DNA of 64,000 bases from a virus. Each line of letters begins with the position of its first letter. Positions within the stretch are counted from its first letter, which is position 1. Shown one piece after another: positions 41,399-50,556 of the stretch. The position numbers were made by a program, and so were the translations under genes. The notes beneath the pieces are model-generated. The model was not told the origin of the DNA, did no database searches, and was given only the letters and a program-made list of their open reading frames with translations. The stretch lies in the IMG/VR virus record IMGVR_UViG_3300023179_006747, positions 1 through 64,000 of that record; one strand, 5' to 3'.

Positions 41399-41418
41399 TA
41401 TACAATCTGTAGTATCAT
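41390..41418 (+). promoter_or_regulatory. Sigma-70-type promoter, predicted leaderless start
   Basis: TTGACT (41390-41395), 17 nt, TATCAT (41413-41418), then 6 nt to ATG 41425. The -35 box overlaps the end of the preceding gene. Confidence 0.75.
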
Positions 41419-41424
41419 TACTAA

Positions 41425-42249
41425 ATGAGCCCTAAAATCAAATCAGAAGAAAATACCATTTCAATTGGTAGTTCAGAGTTATTTAATGTTGTCAATAAAG
41501 GACTAGATATTCAAATCGAAAATACTGTCACTCCAACATCTCAAGTTACTCCTCCGAAACTAGTAACTAGAAATCAACATGGTCTTATTGAAGATCAAAC
41601 TTTAAATTATGTATTTAATGATGATGGAACTATTAATTGGCGTAAAATGGTAAAAACTGAACATCTTGTACCAAATAGACAGAAGACTCAAGAAACAGAT
41701 GTTTCAAAACTTCAAGATAAAGATTTGCTTATTCTTTTGGGTGGAATCAAGGAGCTTGCTCAAATCCGTGGATATACAAGTGTTGAGTATAAAGTAGTAG
41801 CAGCCTCTGAAAGTTATTTCGCAACAAGTTGTAAAATTACTTGGCTTCCAAATTATGAAACTGGTGGAAAAGAGATCGTGTTCGAGTCTCTTGCTGACGC
41901 AACTGTAAATAATACAAAGAGTTTCGCTAGATTCTTTTTAGCTGCAATTGCAGAGAATAGAGCATTTGTTCGTTGTGTGCGTAATTTCTTAAAGATTAAC
42001 ATTGTTTCTCAAGAAGAACTTGGAGATGCAAAACTTCTTGATGATTCATCATCTGTAAATGAAAATCCAACATCTCCTCAATCGTTACTTGAAAAAGTCA
42101 TGAAAGAGAAGGGTGTGAATTTTGATGCTCTTAAGAAAAGACTTATTAAAGAAAAATTTGAAAATGCAGAGAATCTAAATTCAATTACTGATATATCAAA
42201 AGTAAAAATATTTGAATTAATTGATAGACTTAAAAAAGTAAAAGATTAA
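41425..42249 (+). CDS. Candidate single-strand annealing/recombination protein
   Basis: A 274-residue protein. The centre LIILLGGIKELAQIRGYTSV-like run (ILLGGIKELAQIRGY, near residue 103) with VAASESYFATSCKITWLP and FESLADATVNNTKSF, then ARFFLAAIAENRAFVRCVRN (near 175), has the alternation and conserved aromatic-Arg pattern of Rad52/Erf-type annealing proteins and related phage proteins. The last 70 residues are flexible followed by a small helical domain (KEKGVNFDALKKRLIKEKFE) that may bind a partner. Its own strong promoter fits an early recombination function. The family call is by eye only. Confidence 0.5.
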   Translation: MSPKIKSEENTISIGSSELFNVVNKGLDIQIENTVTPTSQVTPPKLVTRNQHGLIEDQTLNYVFNDDGTINWRKMVKTEHLVPNRQKTQETDVSKLQDKDLLILLGGIKELAQIRGYTSVEYKVVAASESYFATSCKITWLPNYETGGKEIVFESLADATVNNTKSFARFFLAAIAENRAFVRCVRNFLKINIVSQEELGDAKLLDDSSSVNENPTSPQSLLEKVMKEKGVNFDALKKRLIKEKFENAENLNSITDISKVKIFELIDRLKKVKD

Positions 42250-42542
42250 TAATCCTTATATTTGATTAGTTGATTTCTTACGAAATAAAGATTAATAAAA
42301 AATCCACAAAAAGCACTAAATAAGTTGCTAAAATAAGAATAAGTCAAAAAATCAAATGGATTAATAAAAAAACTAATAACTAAAGATATCCAAAAACTAG
42401 AACATTCATGGCAAAGTAAAGGCTTATGAATATATGGAATCTTAGCTATAAAATTACGAAAAGGTCTAGCTATTTCAGTATCGCTCCAAGCATAAGTTAC
42501 TCCTAAACAAAGAAATAAATATATTAAAAATTGATAAAACAT
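42246..42542 (-). CDS. Small membrane protein, DUF1360-like
   Basis: A 98-residue protein with two or three hydrophobic helices (MFYQFLIYLFLCLGVTYAW; FWISLVISFFINPF; FSNLFSAFCGFFINLYF). Between them KPLLCHECSSFWISLV has a C-x-x-C next to SFW, as in DUF1360-type phage membrane proteins. Such proteins often sit among phage structural or lysis genes, and a holin-like role has been guessed elsewhere but is not proven. Its stop overlaps the stop of the convergent annealing-protein gene; it lies 1 nt from the gene upstream. Confidence 0.6.
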   Translation of the reverse strand: MFYQFLIYLFLCLGVTYAWSDTEIARPFRNFIAKIPYIHKPLLCHECSSFWISLVISFFINPFDFLTYSYFSNLFSAFCGFFINLYFVRNQLIKYKDY

Positions 42543-42998
42543 TTAAATAAAATAAACAATGAGTTTATCTGATTTTTCTATAATCGAAAAAGATCTAAAC
42601 ATTACTCTTTCATTTAAGAGTCTTTCTGCTAATCTTTTCCAATCTTCATCAGTTTTACCGATTTGAAAAACTCTTGCGGAATTCGCAGTAAATTGTTGAG
42701 CATTCATTGGATTAGGTATAGGTTGTTGAGTAGATCTAATTTCTTGTTCTTTTTGAACTATTAAATTATTAATTTCTGGATTAGTTAATAATTCATTGAA
42801 GTAATTAGCATCATTTTGTATTCTGCTTTGCAAAAATCCTCTTACTCTACCTTTACAAGAACAATTAGGGTTATCTCTAGAGCTAGTAAGATCACCTAAA
42901 ATATCAGGAAATTTATCTTTTATAGAATTGAAAAAAGTTTCATTTTTAAGAAAAGTACTAAAGAATACTGGTGAATTAAGTAGTTCTTGAAATGTCAT
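42543..42998 (-). CDS. Hypothetical protein, 151 residues
   Basis: An acidic, mostly helical protein. A Cys pair in DNPNCSCKGRVRGFLQSRI (residues 43-61) could bind a metal or form a disulfide. The C-terminal RVFQIGKTDEDWKRLAERLL with IIEKSDKLIVYFI closes the fold. No family recognised. It lies with a small membrane protein and a tube-like protein in a leftward operon of the virion region, so a minor structural or assembly role is likely. Confidence 0.55.
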   Translation of the reverse strand: MTFQELLNSPVFFSTFLKNETFFNSIKDKFPDILGDLTSSRDNPNCSCKGRVRGFLQSRIQNDANYFNELLTNPEINNLIVQKEQEIRSTQQPIPNPMNAQQFTANSARVFQIGKTDEDWKRLAERLLNERVMFRSFSIIEKSDKLIVYFI

Positions 42999-43039
42999 AT
43001 ATTTATTATAATTAATATAATAATATATTTCAATTAATT

Positions 43040-43846
43040 TTATACGCCACTTAAGATAAAAGTTTGTAAGGTAATATTTAATTTAGCGTCATCAGAAACA
43101 CTATAATTCAACTGAGTTTGATTAGTTATTAAATTGGATAGGTTAAATGATAGTAATGATTGGTTGGTATTATATTTCTTAAAAGAAAGATTTAAATTTT
43201 TTTGAGATATTCCTGTTAATATATTCGTCACTTTTTCTTGAGTATAATTACTTACAGAAAATGAAAAATTCAAAGATATAGAAATAGGATATTTTATAAC
43301 AACACTTGTTGGCAAATAATTCCCAATAGTATAAACTCCTTCTCTTGGGACATCTATATTTATATTAAAAGAGTCTAATCTATTGTTATCTGCTTCTGTT
43401 AAATTTAAATCTACATAACAATTATCACCAATAGCAAAATCATTTAGTGTTTTTGGTTGATAAGTAAAAGTTCCATTTGTATTACCTAATTCTCCTAACA
43501 CAAGACTTTTAATGCTAACTTGAGGATAATCATTTAATTTATAATTTAAAGAATAATTTGTTAAATAACCACTAGAAAATGTAAAATAATTATTACCATA
43601 CTCTATTCGGCCATTAAATGAACTAGAACCAGTATAGTTTATAAATTGATCGTTAGAACTTAATAAGTAATTTAAATCAATATTAGCTACAACTGGTTTT
43701 GCAACAAAGTAATTTAAATTAGAATCATTGATTGCTATAGATGGATTTATATTATTATCATAGTTAATACCCAAACTTTGAACTCCATTAACCAAAGAAT
43801 CATTTAGATAAAAGTTCTGATTTTCTATAGAATATACATTAAACAT
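43040..43846 (-). CDS. Tail-tube-like structural protein (possible paralogue of the major tail protein)
   Basis: A 268-residue beta-rich protein. The order SFNGRIEYGNNYFTFSSGYL, LTNYSLNYKLNDYPQVSIKS, RLDSFNINIDVPREGVYTIG, KYPISISLNFSFSVSNYTQE and YSVSDDAKLNITLQTFI recalls the main domain of the 387-residue protein at 60.2 kb (NYSFNVDRTDV, ASISVEGLNMNFQ, NISFDLGRTPIQRLGNK, PLTVNLSVDAQVADM), suggesting a shared tube-type fold. It may cap the tube or link tube and tip. Preceded by GTGTAAT 8 nt from its ATG. The relation is seen by eye. Confidence 0.5.
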   Translation of the reverse strand: MFNVYSIENQNFYLNDSLVNGVQSLGINYDNNINPSIAINDSNLNYFVAKPVVANIDLNYLLSSNDQFINYTGSSSFNGRIEYGNNYFTFSSGYLTNYSLNYKLNDYPQVSIKSLVLGELGNTNGTFTYQPKTLNDFAIGDNCYVDLNLTEADNNRLDSFNINIDVPREGVYTIGNYLPTSVVIKYPISISLNFSFSVSNYTQEKVTNILTGISQKNLNLSFKKYNTNQSLLSFNLSNLITNQTQLNYSVSDDAKLNITLQTFILSGV

Positions 43847-43854
43847 TAACTATA

Positions 43855-43877
43855 ATTACACCACTTTTAAGTGTAAA
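43855..43877. promoter_or_regulatory. Divergent pair of GTGTAA elements between tail operons
   Basis: ATTACAC (43855-43861, GTGTAAT on the minus strand) faces GTGTAAA (43871-43877) on the plus strand. The leftward element is 8 nt from ATG of the tube-like gene. The rightward element is followed by AGGAGG (43882-43887), a strong ribosome binding site, before ATG 43898. TTACAC/GTGTAA can pair as a hairpin. Confidence 0.5.
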
Positions 43878-43897
43878 ATATAGGAGGTAAAAGGTAT

Positions 43898-44446
43898 ATG
43901 GCTAGTATTTATGACACCATTCCATCTTGGAGTTCTCTAAGTACTTATAATAAGTACGATATAGTGCTAGGTAGTGATAATAAATATTATTATTCAATTA
44001 TAGATTCTAATATTGGTATAGGAAATAATCCCATAACGCCAGGGAATCTTCAAGTAGATTGGGATGGATATGTACTTTTAAATGGTAATTTAATACCTAA
44101 TTTTTGGTGGAAACCATCATATAACGCAAGAATAGATTCTAAACCAAGAATTAAAACAATTCAATTTGGTAATGGATATCAACAAAGAATAAATGATGGA
44201 TTAAATAGCAATCTTGTAGAATTTACATTAAATTTTGACAATAGAAATGAAAAAGAAACTGTATCTATTTTGCACTTCTTGAGAACAAGAAATGGCCAAG
44301 AATCTTTTATCTATAATCTTCCAACAATATATTCTAAATCTGCAAATAATTTAAATACAGAATTTATTTGTCAAGAATGGGCGCCTTCTTATATATCTTA
44401 TAATAATTACTCTATAGAAGCTAAGTTCATAGAAGTACCAGCTTAA
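43898..44446 (+). CDS. Minor tail protein M-like (tail tip)
   Basis: A 182-residue tail-tip component. FWWKPSYNARIDSKPRIKTI followed by QFGNGYQQRINDGLNSNLVE (near residues 68-108) is the signature of lambda gpM/DUF2460-like minor tail proteins, and SILHFLRTRNGQESFIYNLP is the conserved end. The N-terminal 65 residues are extra and may form an added small domain. A strong AGGAGG precedes the start. It is the first gene of a rightward operon in the order M, L, K, I, J, as in lambda. Confidence 0.85.
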   Translation: MASIYDTIPSWSSLSTYNKYDIVLGSDNKYYYSIIDSNIGIGNNPITPGNLQVDWDGYVLLNGNLIPNFWWKPSYNARIDSKPRIKTIQFGNGYQQRINDGLNSNLVEFTLNFDNRNEKETVSILHFLRTRNGQESFIYNLPTIYSKSANNLNTEFICQEWAPSYISYNNYSIEAKFIEVPA

Positions 44447-44450
44447 TATT

Positions 44451-45821
44451 ATGCCTACATCATCTGAAGTTTACAATTTAATAGTAAGCGGTACTCAGTC
44501 AATTAATACTGAATTAAGTTCTTTAACTCCATCAACACAAGTTATTTTATATGAAATTGATTTATCAGAAATTGCACCAACAATGATAAACTATAATTAT
44601 AATGGTCAGCAACCAATTAATAATGGAGTATTTAGAATTTATAATGATTACAATTTATTTAATAAAATTACTAATCAATATGGAACAATAAAATGGCAAA
44701 ATAATTTTTATTATCCATTTCCAATTTTTACCGAAGGATTTGAATATACATCAGCAGGCACTTTACCAACACCAAAATTTTCAATTTCAAATCTTTCCCC
44801 AGACTATTCATCTAATTCATTTTATAGATATATTAGAATGCAGATGCAAAGTTTGGGAGATATAATTGGCGCAAAATTTACAAGAATAAAAACATTTTTA
44901 AAATATCTTGATGGATCAAATTTTTCTCAGGGTTATAATCCATACAATTCAGTAACAGGATTATATGAAGTTGAACTTCCAAAAGATATTTATTATATAG
45001 ATCGAAAAACAGTTGAAAATAAAAATATAATTGAATATCAATTAAATTCAATTTTAGATATAGAAAATTTAACTCTTCCAGGGAGAACAATTTTTGCTAA
45101 AAAATGCCCATTTCAATATAGAGGAGAAGGATGTATTTATGAATATGATAGTAGATTAACATATTTACATAGTGGAATTTACGCAAATGTACCTAATTCT
45201 CCAATTAACGTGAGAGGACTTCAAACAGCACCGCCAGTTTCTACGGATAATGATCAATTATTTATTGGTGGAATTTTTTCTACTGGAGTAGTAGGAACGG
45301 CAGAAAATACAGCTATATTTAGAATTACTGGAGGGCTTGGAAATTCTGGAATATGGAGAGAAACTTCTGATTATGTTTCTGGAGATTTTGTTTATATTCA
45401 AAATAGAGGATTAAAATTTTATTATGTATGTATAAATAATAATAATGCAAATCCATTTAATGCTCCGCCAAATACAACTTATTGGGCATCTGATTCATGC
45501 TCTAAAAGTTTAAATGCATGTAGATCAAGGTGGTTAAAAAATCCAGCATTTAGACCGATGATTTGGCCTACTGATCGAGGTGGAGAAACTTATACTCAAA
45601 CAACAGGAAGAATGTATTGGTTATATGCGACTGGAGAAAGAATAGGTTTATGGGTAACTGGAATAAATGGAGTACCTGCTTATTTTCCAAGAAGACCTGG
45701 AGCAGAAGATCCATCATCTACTAGAGCGCATGGTATTCCAAAAGATGCAAATGGAAATTATTTAAATGGATTCCTTCCATTTGGAGGATTTCCAGGAACG
45801 AGTCAACCAGGACAATTATGA
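44451..45821 (+). CDS. Minor tail protein L-like (Fe-S tail-tip protein)
   Basis: A 456-residue relative of lambda gpL. The Cys set that holds an iron-sulfur cluster in gpL is visible: KKCPFQYRGEGCIYEYD (near residues 217-233) and later SDSCSKSLNACRSRW (near 346). Between them about 110 residues, absent from gpL, form an inserted domain with GGLGNSGIWRETSDYVSGDF, a carbohydrate-binding-like strand pattern. The Gly/Pro-rich C-terminus is extended. gpL bridges tube and tip in lambda. Overlaps gpK by 4 nt. Confidence 0.85.
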   Translation: MPTSSEVYNLIVSGTQSINTELSSLTPSTQVILYEIDLSEIAPTMINYNYNGQQPINNGVFRIYNDYNLFNKITNQYGTIKWQNNFYYPFPIFTEGFEYTSAGTLPTPKFSISNLSPDYSSNSFYRYIRMQMQSLGDIIGAKFTRIKTFLKYLDGSNFSQGYNPYNSVTGLYEVELPKDIYYIDRKTVENKNIIEYQLNSILDIENLTLPGRTIFAKKCPFQYRGEGCIYEYDSRLTYLHSGIYANVPNSPINVRGLQTAPPVSTDNDQLFIGGIFSTGVVGTAENTAIFRITGGLGNSGIWRETSDYVSGDFVYIQNRGLKFYYVCINNNNANPFNAPPNTTYWASDSCSKSLNACRSRWLKNPAFRPMIWPTDRGGETYTQTTGRMYWLYATGERIGLWVTGINGVPAYFPRRPGAEDPSSTRAHGIPKDANGNYLNGFLPFGGFPGTSQPGQL

Positions 45822-46537
45822 TAGATAAAAAAATAAAAAATTTTATCAAAAATCATTCTTTAAAAAATAATCCAAAAGAAAGTTGTGGCTTTATTGTTCA
45901 AGATAATGAAATTTTTAAATGTATTCCTTGTGAAAATATAGCTGAAAATTCAATAGAAAATTTTAAAATTTCACCTAAAGAGTATTTAAATATTAAAAAT
46001 AAATATAAAAAAATATTTTATATCTATCATAGTCATACAAATAATAATGAAAATTTTTCTCCAGCAGATATATCTTGTTCAGAAGGCCTTTGTTTGCCAA
46101 TTATAATGTATAGTTTAAATAGTAATATATTTAAAATTTATGAACCAATAAATATTAATAAATCTTATATTGGAAGATATTTTCAAATAGGAAAATATGA
46201 TTGTTATACATTAATTAAAGATTTTTTGAAAAATGAATTAAATATAGATATTTCAGCGATAATTACTGATTATACAGATTTTATTGATGCTCAAAATGTT
46301 TTTAATAAAAATTTATCTTTAAATTTTTTAGAAAAAAAAGGATTTAAATTAATAGAAAATAAAGAATCTTTAGAAAAAAATGATATATTGATTTTACACA
46401 GTAATTTAGGTAAACATTTTGCTCTTTACCTTGGAAATGATAAAATATTACATCAACCAATGCTTAGTTTCTCAAAAATAGAAAATTATTGTAATTTTTA
46501 TAAAAGGCATACTGAATTAGTATACAGAAAGATTTAA
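45818..46537 (+). CDS. Tail assembly protein K-like: JAMM and NlpC/P60 peptidases
   Basis: A two-domain 239-residue protein like lambda gpK. The N-terminal domain has the zinc metallopeptidase JAMM motif: Glu21 in KESCGF and H71-S-H73-x7-S81-x2-D84. The C-terminal domain is NlpC/P60-like with Cys129 in KYDCYTLIKDFL and His200 in GKHFALYLGN, with a third His212. In lambda-like phages this protein helps assemble the tip, and its peptidoglycan hydrolase domain may open the cell wall during DNA entry. All key residues seem present, so both activities may be intact. Confidence 0.9.
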   Translation: MIDKKIKNFIKNHSLKNNPKESCGFIVQDNEIFKCIPCENIAENSIENFKISPKEYLNIKNKYKKIFYIYHSHTNNNENFSPADISCSEGLCLPIIMYSLNSNIFKIYEPININKSYIGRYFQIGKYDCYTLIKDFLKNELNIDISAIITDYTDFIDAQNVFNKNLSLNFLEKKGFKLIENKESLEKNDILILHSNLGKHFALYLGNDKILHQPMLSFSKIENYCNFYKRHTELVYRKI

Positions 46538-46538
46538 T

Positions 46539-47318
46539 ATGATAAGGGTAAATTTACATGGTAAATTGGGAGAGGATCTTGGCGAATCTTGGGAACTTGA
46601 TGTCTCAACTGTATCTGAAGCGCTTCGAGCTATAGATATTAATACTAAACAATTAAGAAAATGGCTTATAGATTATAAAGATGAATATGAGTATGAAATT
46701 TTAGTTAATAATAACAATCTTTTTACTGAAAATCCAAATTTTAAAACTATTCAAGATATTAAAAATTCAGAACTATTTTTAGACATAAAAGAAAAAATAC
46801 AAACAATTGATATTGTTCCATCTATTATTGGATCTGGTGCTTTTTTAAAAATAGCTGTAGGTGCAGTTGCAGTTATAGGAGCAATCGCAGCAGTAGCTTT
46901 TACAGGTGGATTAGCTTCTCCATTTGTTTTACCAGCACTTGCGGTTGCTGTAGCTGGTTTAGGATTAATCGCAGCAGGAACTAGTGAATTGCTGTCTAAA
47001 CCACCACCAAGTGTTCCGTTTACAGCGCAACAAACTAATCCAATAGAAGGCCAAGGAGAAGCTGGAGGAGCAACATCCTATCTTTTTAATGGACCAGTAA
47101 ATACAGTAGGCGAAGGTGGGCCAGTTCCAGTCGGATATGGACAACTTATTGTTGGAGGAAATAATGTTTTTAGTAGTTATGATATAATATATAGAGCTTA
47201 TGTTTCTGATTTTACCACCGACACACTTCAAGCTTATTCTCAAGGCGATAGTCAATACATATTTAACAGCAGATGCTATTTAATAGATCAAAATCCATTA
47301 AATACTTTACCATTTTAA
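46539..47318 (+). CDS. Tail assembly protein I-like
   Basis: A 259-residue relative of lambda gpI. The N-terminal ubiquitin-like part reads MIRVNLHGKLGEDLGESWEL, then ALRAIDINTKQLRKWL. The middle holds a hydrophobic Ala/Gly-rich stretch (about residues 105-155, FLKIAVGAVAVIGAIAAVAF) that may insert into a membrane. The C-terminus contains FNGPVNTVGEGGPVPVGYGQ with LIVGGNNVFSSYD, the motif shared by gpI and needed with gpK and gpJ. In lambda gpI is lost from the final tail. Starts 1 nt after the K gene. Confidence 0.85.
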   Translation: MIRVNLHGKLGEDLGESWELDVSTVSEALRAIDINTKQLRKWLIDYKDEYEYEILVNNNNLFTENPNFKTIQDIKNSELFLDIKEKIQTIDIVPSIIGSGAFLKIAVGAVAVIGAIAAVAFTGGLASPFVLPALAVAVAGLGLIAAGTSELLSKPPPSVPFTAQQTNPIEGQGEAGGATSYLFNGPVNTVGEGGPVPVGYGQLIVGGNNVFSSYDIIYRAYVSDFTTDTLQAYSQGDSQYIFNSRCYLIDQNPLNTLPF

Positions 47319-47322
47319 TTTT

Positions 47323-50300
47323 ATGGGAAATCCTAATTTATACGCAGATGGTTTAAATTTTCTTTTGTTTCCTGGAAATATTGGACTTGGTACAGCTGGA
47401 TATAATTTTCCAGAAAGCATAGCTCAAGATGATGGTGGTGGAGCAGGAAATATATCATTGAGTTTTAGTGGAAGTATAATTCCTTATCAAAATACAACTA
47501 AAGCTGTAGATTGGTTTAGGGGTCCTAGTGGATTTCAATCCAGATTTACTCCATTAGCAGTATTAACTGGTACACTATATAGAAGATTTGACGATTTTAC
47601 TTTACGTTTTGCAAATCCACCTGGAGCACCGAGTTTAAAAACAATATTTGGTGTTAGTAATGATTCTAATGTAGAAGCAGGAACAGCACCTCAAGAAAAT
47701 GGAGTATATTTAACAGAAAGATTTAAAAATGGTAGAGCTTTTAATTCCATTTCTCAAGTTAATATATTAGATTTAATTTCAGAAGGACCGATTGAAGGTT
47801 TTGTATCTGGATTATATATTTATAATATTAGTGGTAAAACTACTGGAGACATAGGATACACAAGCGTAACTTTTCAACCATTTGAACAAACCTACAGCAA
47901 TCCAGAAACAAGATCAATATATTGGAATGATACACCAATTACAGATCTTGCAGGATATTATAATTTTCAATATGCAAATTATAAATATACATATGGCGAA
48001 AAAACAAATGATCATACAGTATATAATCCATATTTAAATCTTTATGAAGACCGAAAAGATTACTTTGGTCAACAAGTTGATAAAAATAGAATTCCATTGC
48101 AAACATCTGTAACAAAAAGTATTAATGAAACTTTATATGGCTTTTACGTAATAAGTGGAAATAATCAAATATTAACACCAAAAACTTATTATGTATATAA
48201 TACAGATATTTCTTCTTTAAAGATAAATATTAAAATAAATAATTTATTTGAAACAATTTTAACTGGTTTAAATGCTGGTGATGTAATGCAACAAAAATTA
48301 ACATTAAGATTTGTTATTTATAGAATTTTAAAAGATGGACAATTAGTTCAAGTTGATACTTCTAAATATTATCCTTATATATCATCTTATTATTCTCAAG
48401 ACGATATTCTTCTACAAGGAAAAATTCAAAGTAATCCAACAATGATTACTTATGAAATAATGCTTAGACCTTATGCAGAAAATAGTCCTTGGTTTGAAAT
48501 TTTTCCAAATCAAATTGGATGGGCAATAGATATAACTAAAAGAACAAGAGAAGCTATAGGTGCGGGATTAAACAATTCAACAAGCATAGATAGTATTACT
48601 GAAGTTTATTCTGATCGTTTTGTTTATCCAGATGCAGCGCTAGTTTATTCCAAATTTGATGCCAGATATTTTAATGACATTCCATCTAGAAGTTACGAAC
48701 TTAAATTATTAAAAGTCAAAATTCCAATTAATTACGATCCAATTACAAGAAATTACTCTGGACCATGGAATGGACAATTTAAAGTAGCTTGGACTGATAA
48801 TCCTGCTTGGTGTTTTTATGATTTAATTACAAATAATAGATTCGGATTAGGAAAATTTATTGATGCAAGTTTAACTGATAAATGGACTTTATATGAAGTT
48901 GGTCAATATTGCGATCAATTAGTATCAGATGGAGTTGGTGGTTTAGAGCCTAGATTTAGATGCAATTTATACATGAATACCAAAGAAGAAGCATACAAAG
49001 TTTTAAACGACATGGCAAGTGTTTTTAGAGCTATTATTTATTATTCAGCTGGTCAAATAACAGTAGCTCAAGACTCATTAAAAGAACCAATATATCTTTT
49101 CAATAATAGTAATGTAATAGATGGAACATTTAATTATTCTGACGCCTCTAAAAAGGCAAGAAAAACTGTAGCGATTGTAAGATATAATGATGAAAATAAT
49201 AATTACAAACCTGGAATAGAATATATCGAAGACAAAACTTCTATATTGAAATACGGAATACGAGAAACAGAAATTGCAGCATTTGGTTGCACAAGTCAAA
49301 ATCAAGCAAGAAGAGTTGGAAAATGGTTGTTGCTTACTCAAAATACAGAAACAGAATTAGTTGATTTCCAAGTTGGTTTAGAAGGTCATTATTTAAGACC
49401 TGGAGATGTTATTTCAGTTTATGATCAATACAGAAAAAATCAATCATATGCAGGAAGAACATTAGAACTAACTAGTGGATATGCAATACTAGATATACCT
49501 TATGATTATGCTAATACTTATGCAATTACTGGTGTTAATATTAATAATTCATTTGCATTTAATATATTAACTCCAACTTATAATTTAAATTTTGGAACAC
49601 AACTTGGCGATCTTTATGCTACTGGTTTTTCTGATATTACATCTTCTGGAATAACAGGATTAAATAGTTCATTTATTAGAAGAAGTCAATTACAATCAAT
49701 CACAGTAAATAATCCACAAAATTATATAACTAGTGGATCTGGAATATACTCTAACAATGTAAGACTTAATTTTCCAACTAGCTTAAAAATTAATAATTAT
49801 AGTTTACCACAAAATACAGTTTGGAGTATAGATATAAATACTTCTGGCTATGCAATCGCAGGAATTAATACTAGATCTCAAATTAACAACCCAAGTAATA
49901 CTCTATATCCAGGATATTATTTAGAGTCATATCTTAATAAACCTAAAAAATATAGAGTATTAAATATTAGCGAAAAAGAAACAGATACATTTAATATTAA
50001 TGCTCTAGAATATAATGATCAAAAATATACAAATATTGATAATTTAGCAACTTTAGTAAATGTTCCAGTAAGACCACCTTCTCCAGTTGCTCCATCTGTA
50101 TTTTTAAGTGGAATATTTAGAGATCCAAATAAAAGTTTTAGTGATGGTTATTGTGCAACAACTCCTTGTAATGGAACAATTTATACTACAAATCAAGGAG
50201 GAATCAATAGTATCATGTATAATATTCAACCTCCACCAAATAATTCTGCAAATAGTTTATATTATATTTATGTTAAACCATTTAGTGATTTCACTAGCTC

Positions 50301-50553
50301 AACCCAAACTCCACAAGTATTTTTGGCTAATGTACTATCGCCAACAAATATAAGAACTGGTTTAACTCCTAATGATTGGATTAATGGAACAATTCCCCCT
50401 TTCTTAACTCCAACTGGTGCTGGAACTTATTATTTTAGAATTTTTGCAGAAAATAACGTTGGAGAAAGATCCAACCCAGTTAATATATCATATAATTTAA
50501 CTAATCAAGCTTCTGTATTTAGCGTACAAGCTTCTGGATATAACGTATATTAA
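47323..50553 (+). CDS. Tip attachment (host specificity) protein J-like
   Basis: The 1076-residue central tip protein, probably the host-receptor binding fibre. The N-terminal third has VNILDLISEGPIEGFVSGLY-type gpJ sequence (near residue 147) and ETRSIYWNDTPITD. KWTLYEVGQYCDQLVSDGVG, RFRCNLYMNTKEEAYKVLND and AVFRAIIYYSAGQITVAQDS (near 520-580) are the tail-hub segments shared with gpJ and T5/Mu-like hub proteins. RLLLTQNTE-like WLLLTQNTETELVDFQVGLE continues the hub. The C-terminus has fibronectin-like repeats (FLSGIFRDPNKSFS, TYYFRIFAENNVG) that would carry receptor specificity. Confidence 0.9.
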   Translation: MGNPNLYADGLNFLLFPGNIGLGTAGYNFPESIAQDDGGGAGNISLSFSGSIIPYQNTTKAVDWFRGPSGFQSRFTPLAVLTGTLYRRFDDFTLRFANPPGAPSLKTIFGVSNDSNVEAGTAPQENGVYLTERFKNGRAFNSISQVNILDLISEGPIEGFVSGLYIYNISGKTTGDIGYTSVTFQPFEQTYSNPETRSIYWNDTPITDLAGYYNFQYANYKYTYGEKTNDHTVYNPYLNLYEDRKDYFGQQVDKNRIPLQTSVTKSINETLYGFYVISGNNQILTPKTYYVYNTDISSLKINIKINNLFETILTGLNAGDVMQQKLTLRFVIYRILKDGQLVQVDTSKYYPYISSYYSQDDILLQGKIQSNPTMITYEIMLRPYAENSPWFEIFPNQIGWAIDITKRTREAIGAGLNNSTSIDSITEVYSDRFVYPDAALVYSKFDARYFNDIPSRSYELKLLKVKIPINYDPITRNYSGPWNGQFKVAWTDNPAWCFYDLITNNRFGLGKFIDASLTDKWTLYEVGQYCDQLVSDGVGGLEPRFRCNLYMNTKEEAYKVLNDMASVFRAIIYYSAGQITVAQDSLKEPIYLFNNSNVIDGTFNYSDASKKARKTVAIVRYNDENNNYKPGIEYIEDKTSILKYGIRETEIAAFGCTSQNQARRVGKWLLLTQNTETELVDFQVGLEGHYLRPGDVISVYDQYRKNQSYAGRTLELTSGYAILDIPYDYANTYAITGVNINNSFAFNILTPTYNLNFGTQLGDLYATGFSDITSSGITGLNSSFIRRSQLQSITVNNPQNYITSGSGIYSNNVRLNFPTSLKINNYSLPQNTVWSIDINTSGYAIAGINTRSQINNPSNTLYPGYYLESYLNKPKKYRVLNISEKETDTFNINALEYNDQKYTNIDNLATLVNVPVRPPSPVAPSVFLSGIFRDPNKSFSDGYCATTPCNGTIYTTNQGGINSIMYNIQPPPNNSANSLYYIYVKPFSDFTSSTQTPQVFLANVLSPTNIRTGLTPNDWINGTIPPFLTPTGAGTYYFRIFAENNVGERSNPVNISYNLTNQASVFSVQASGYNVY

Positions 50554-50556
50554 TTT

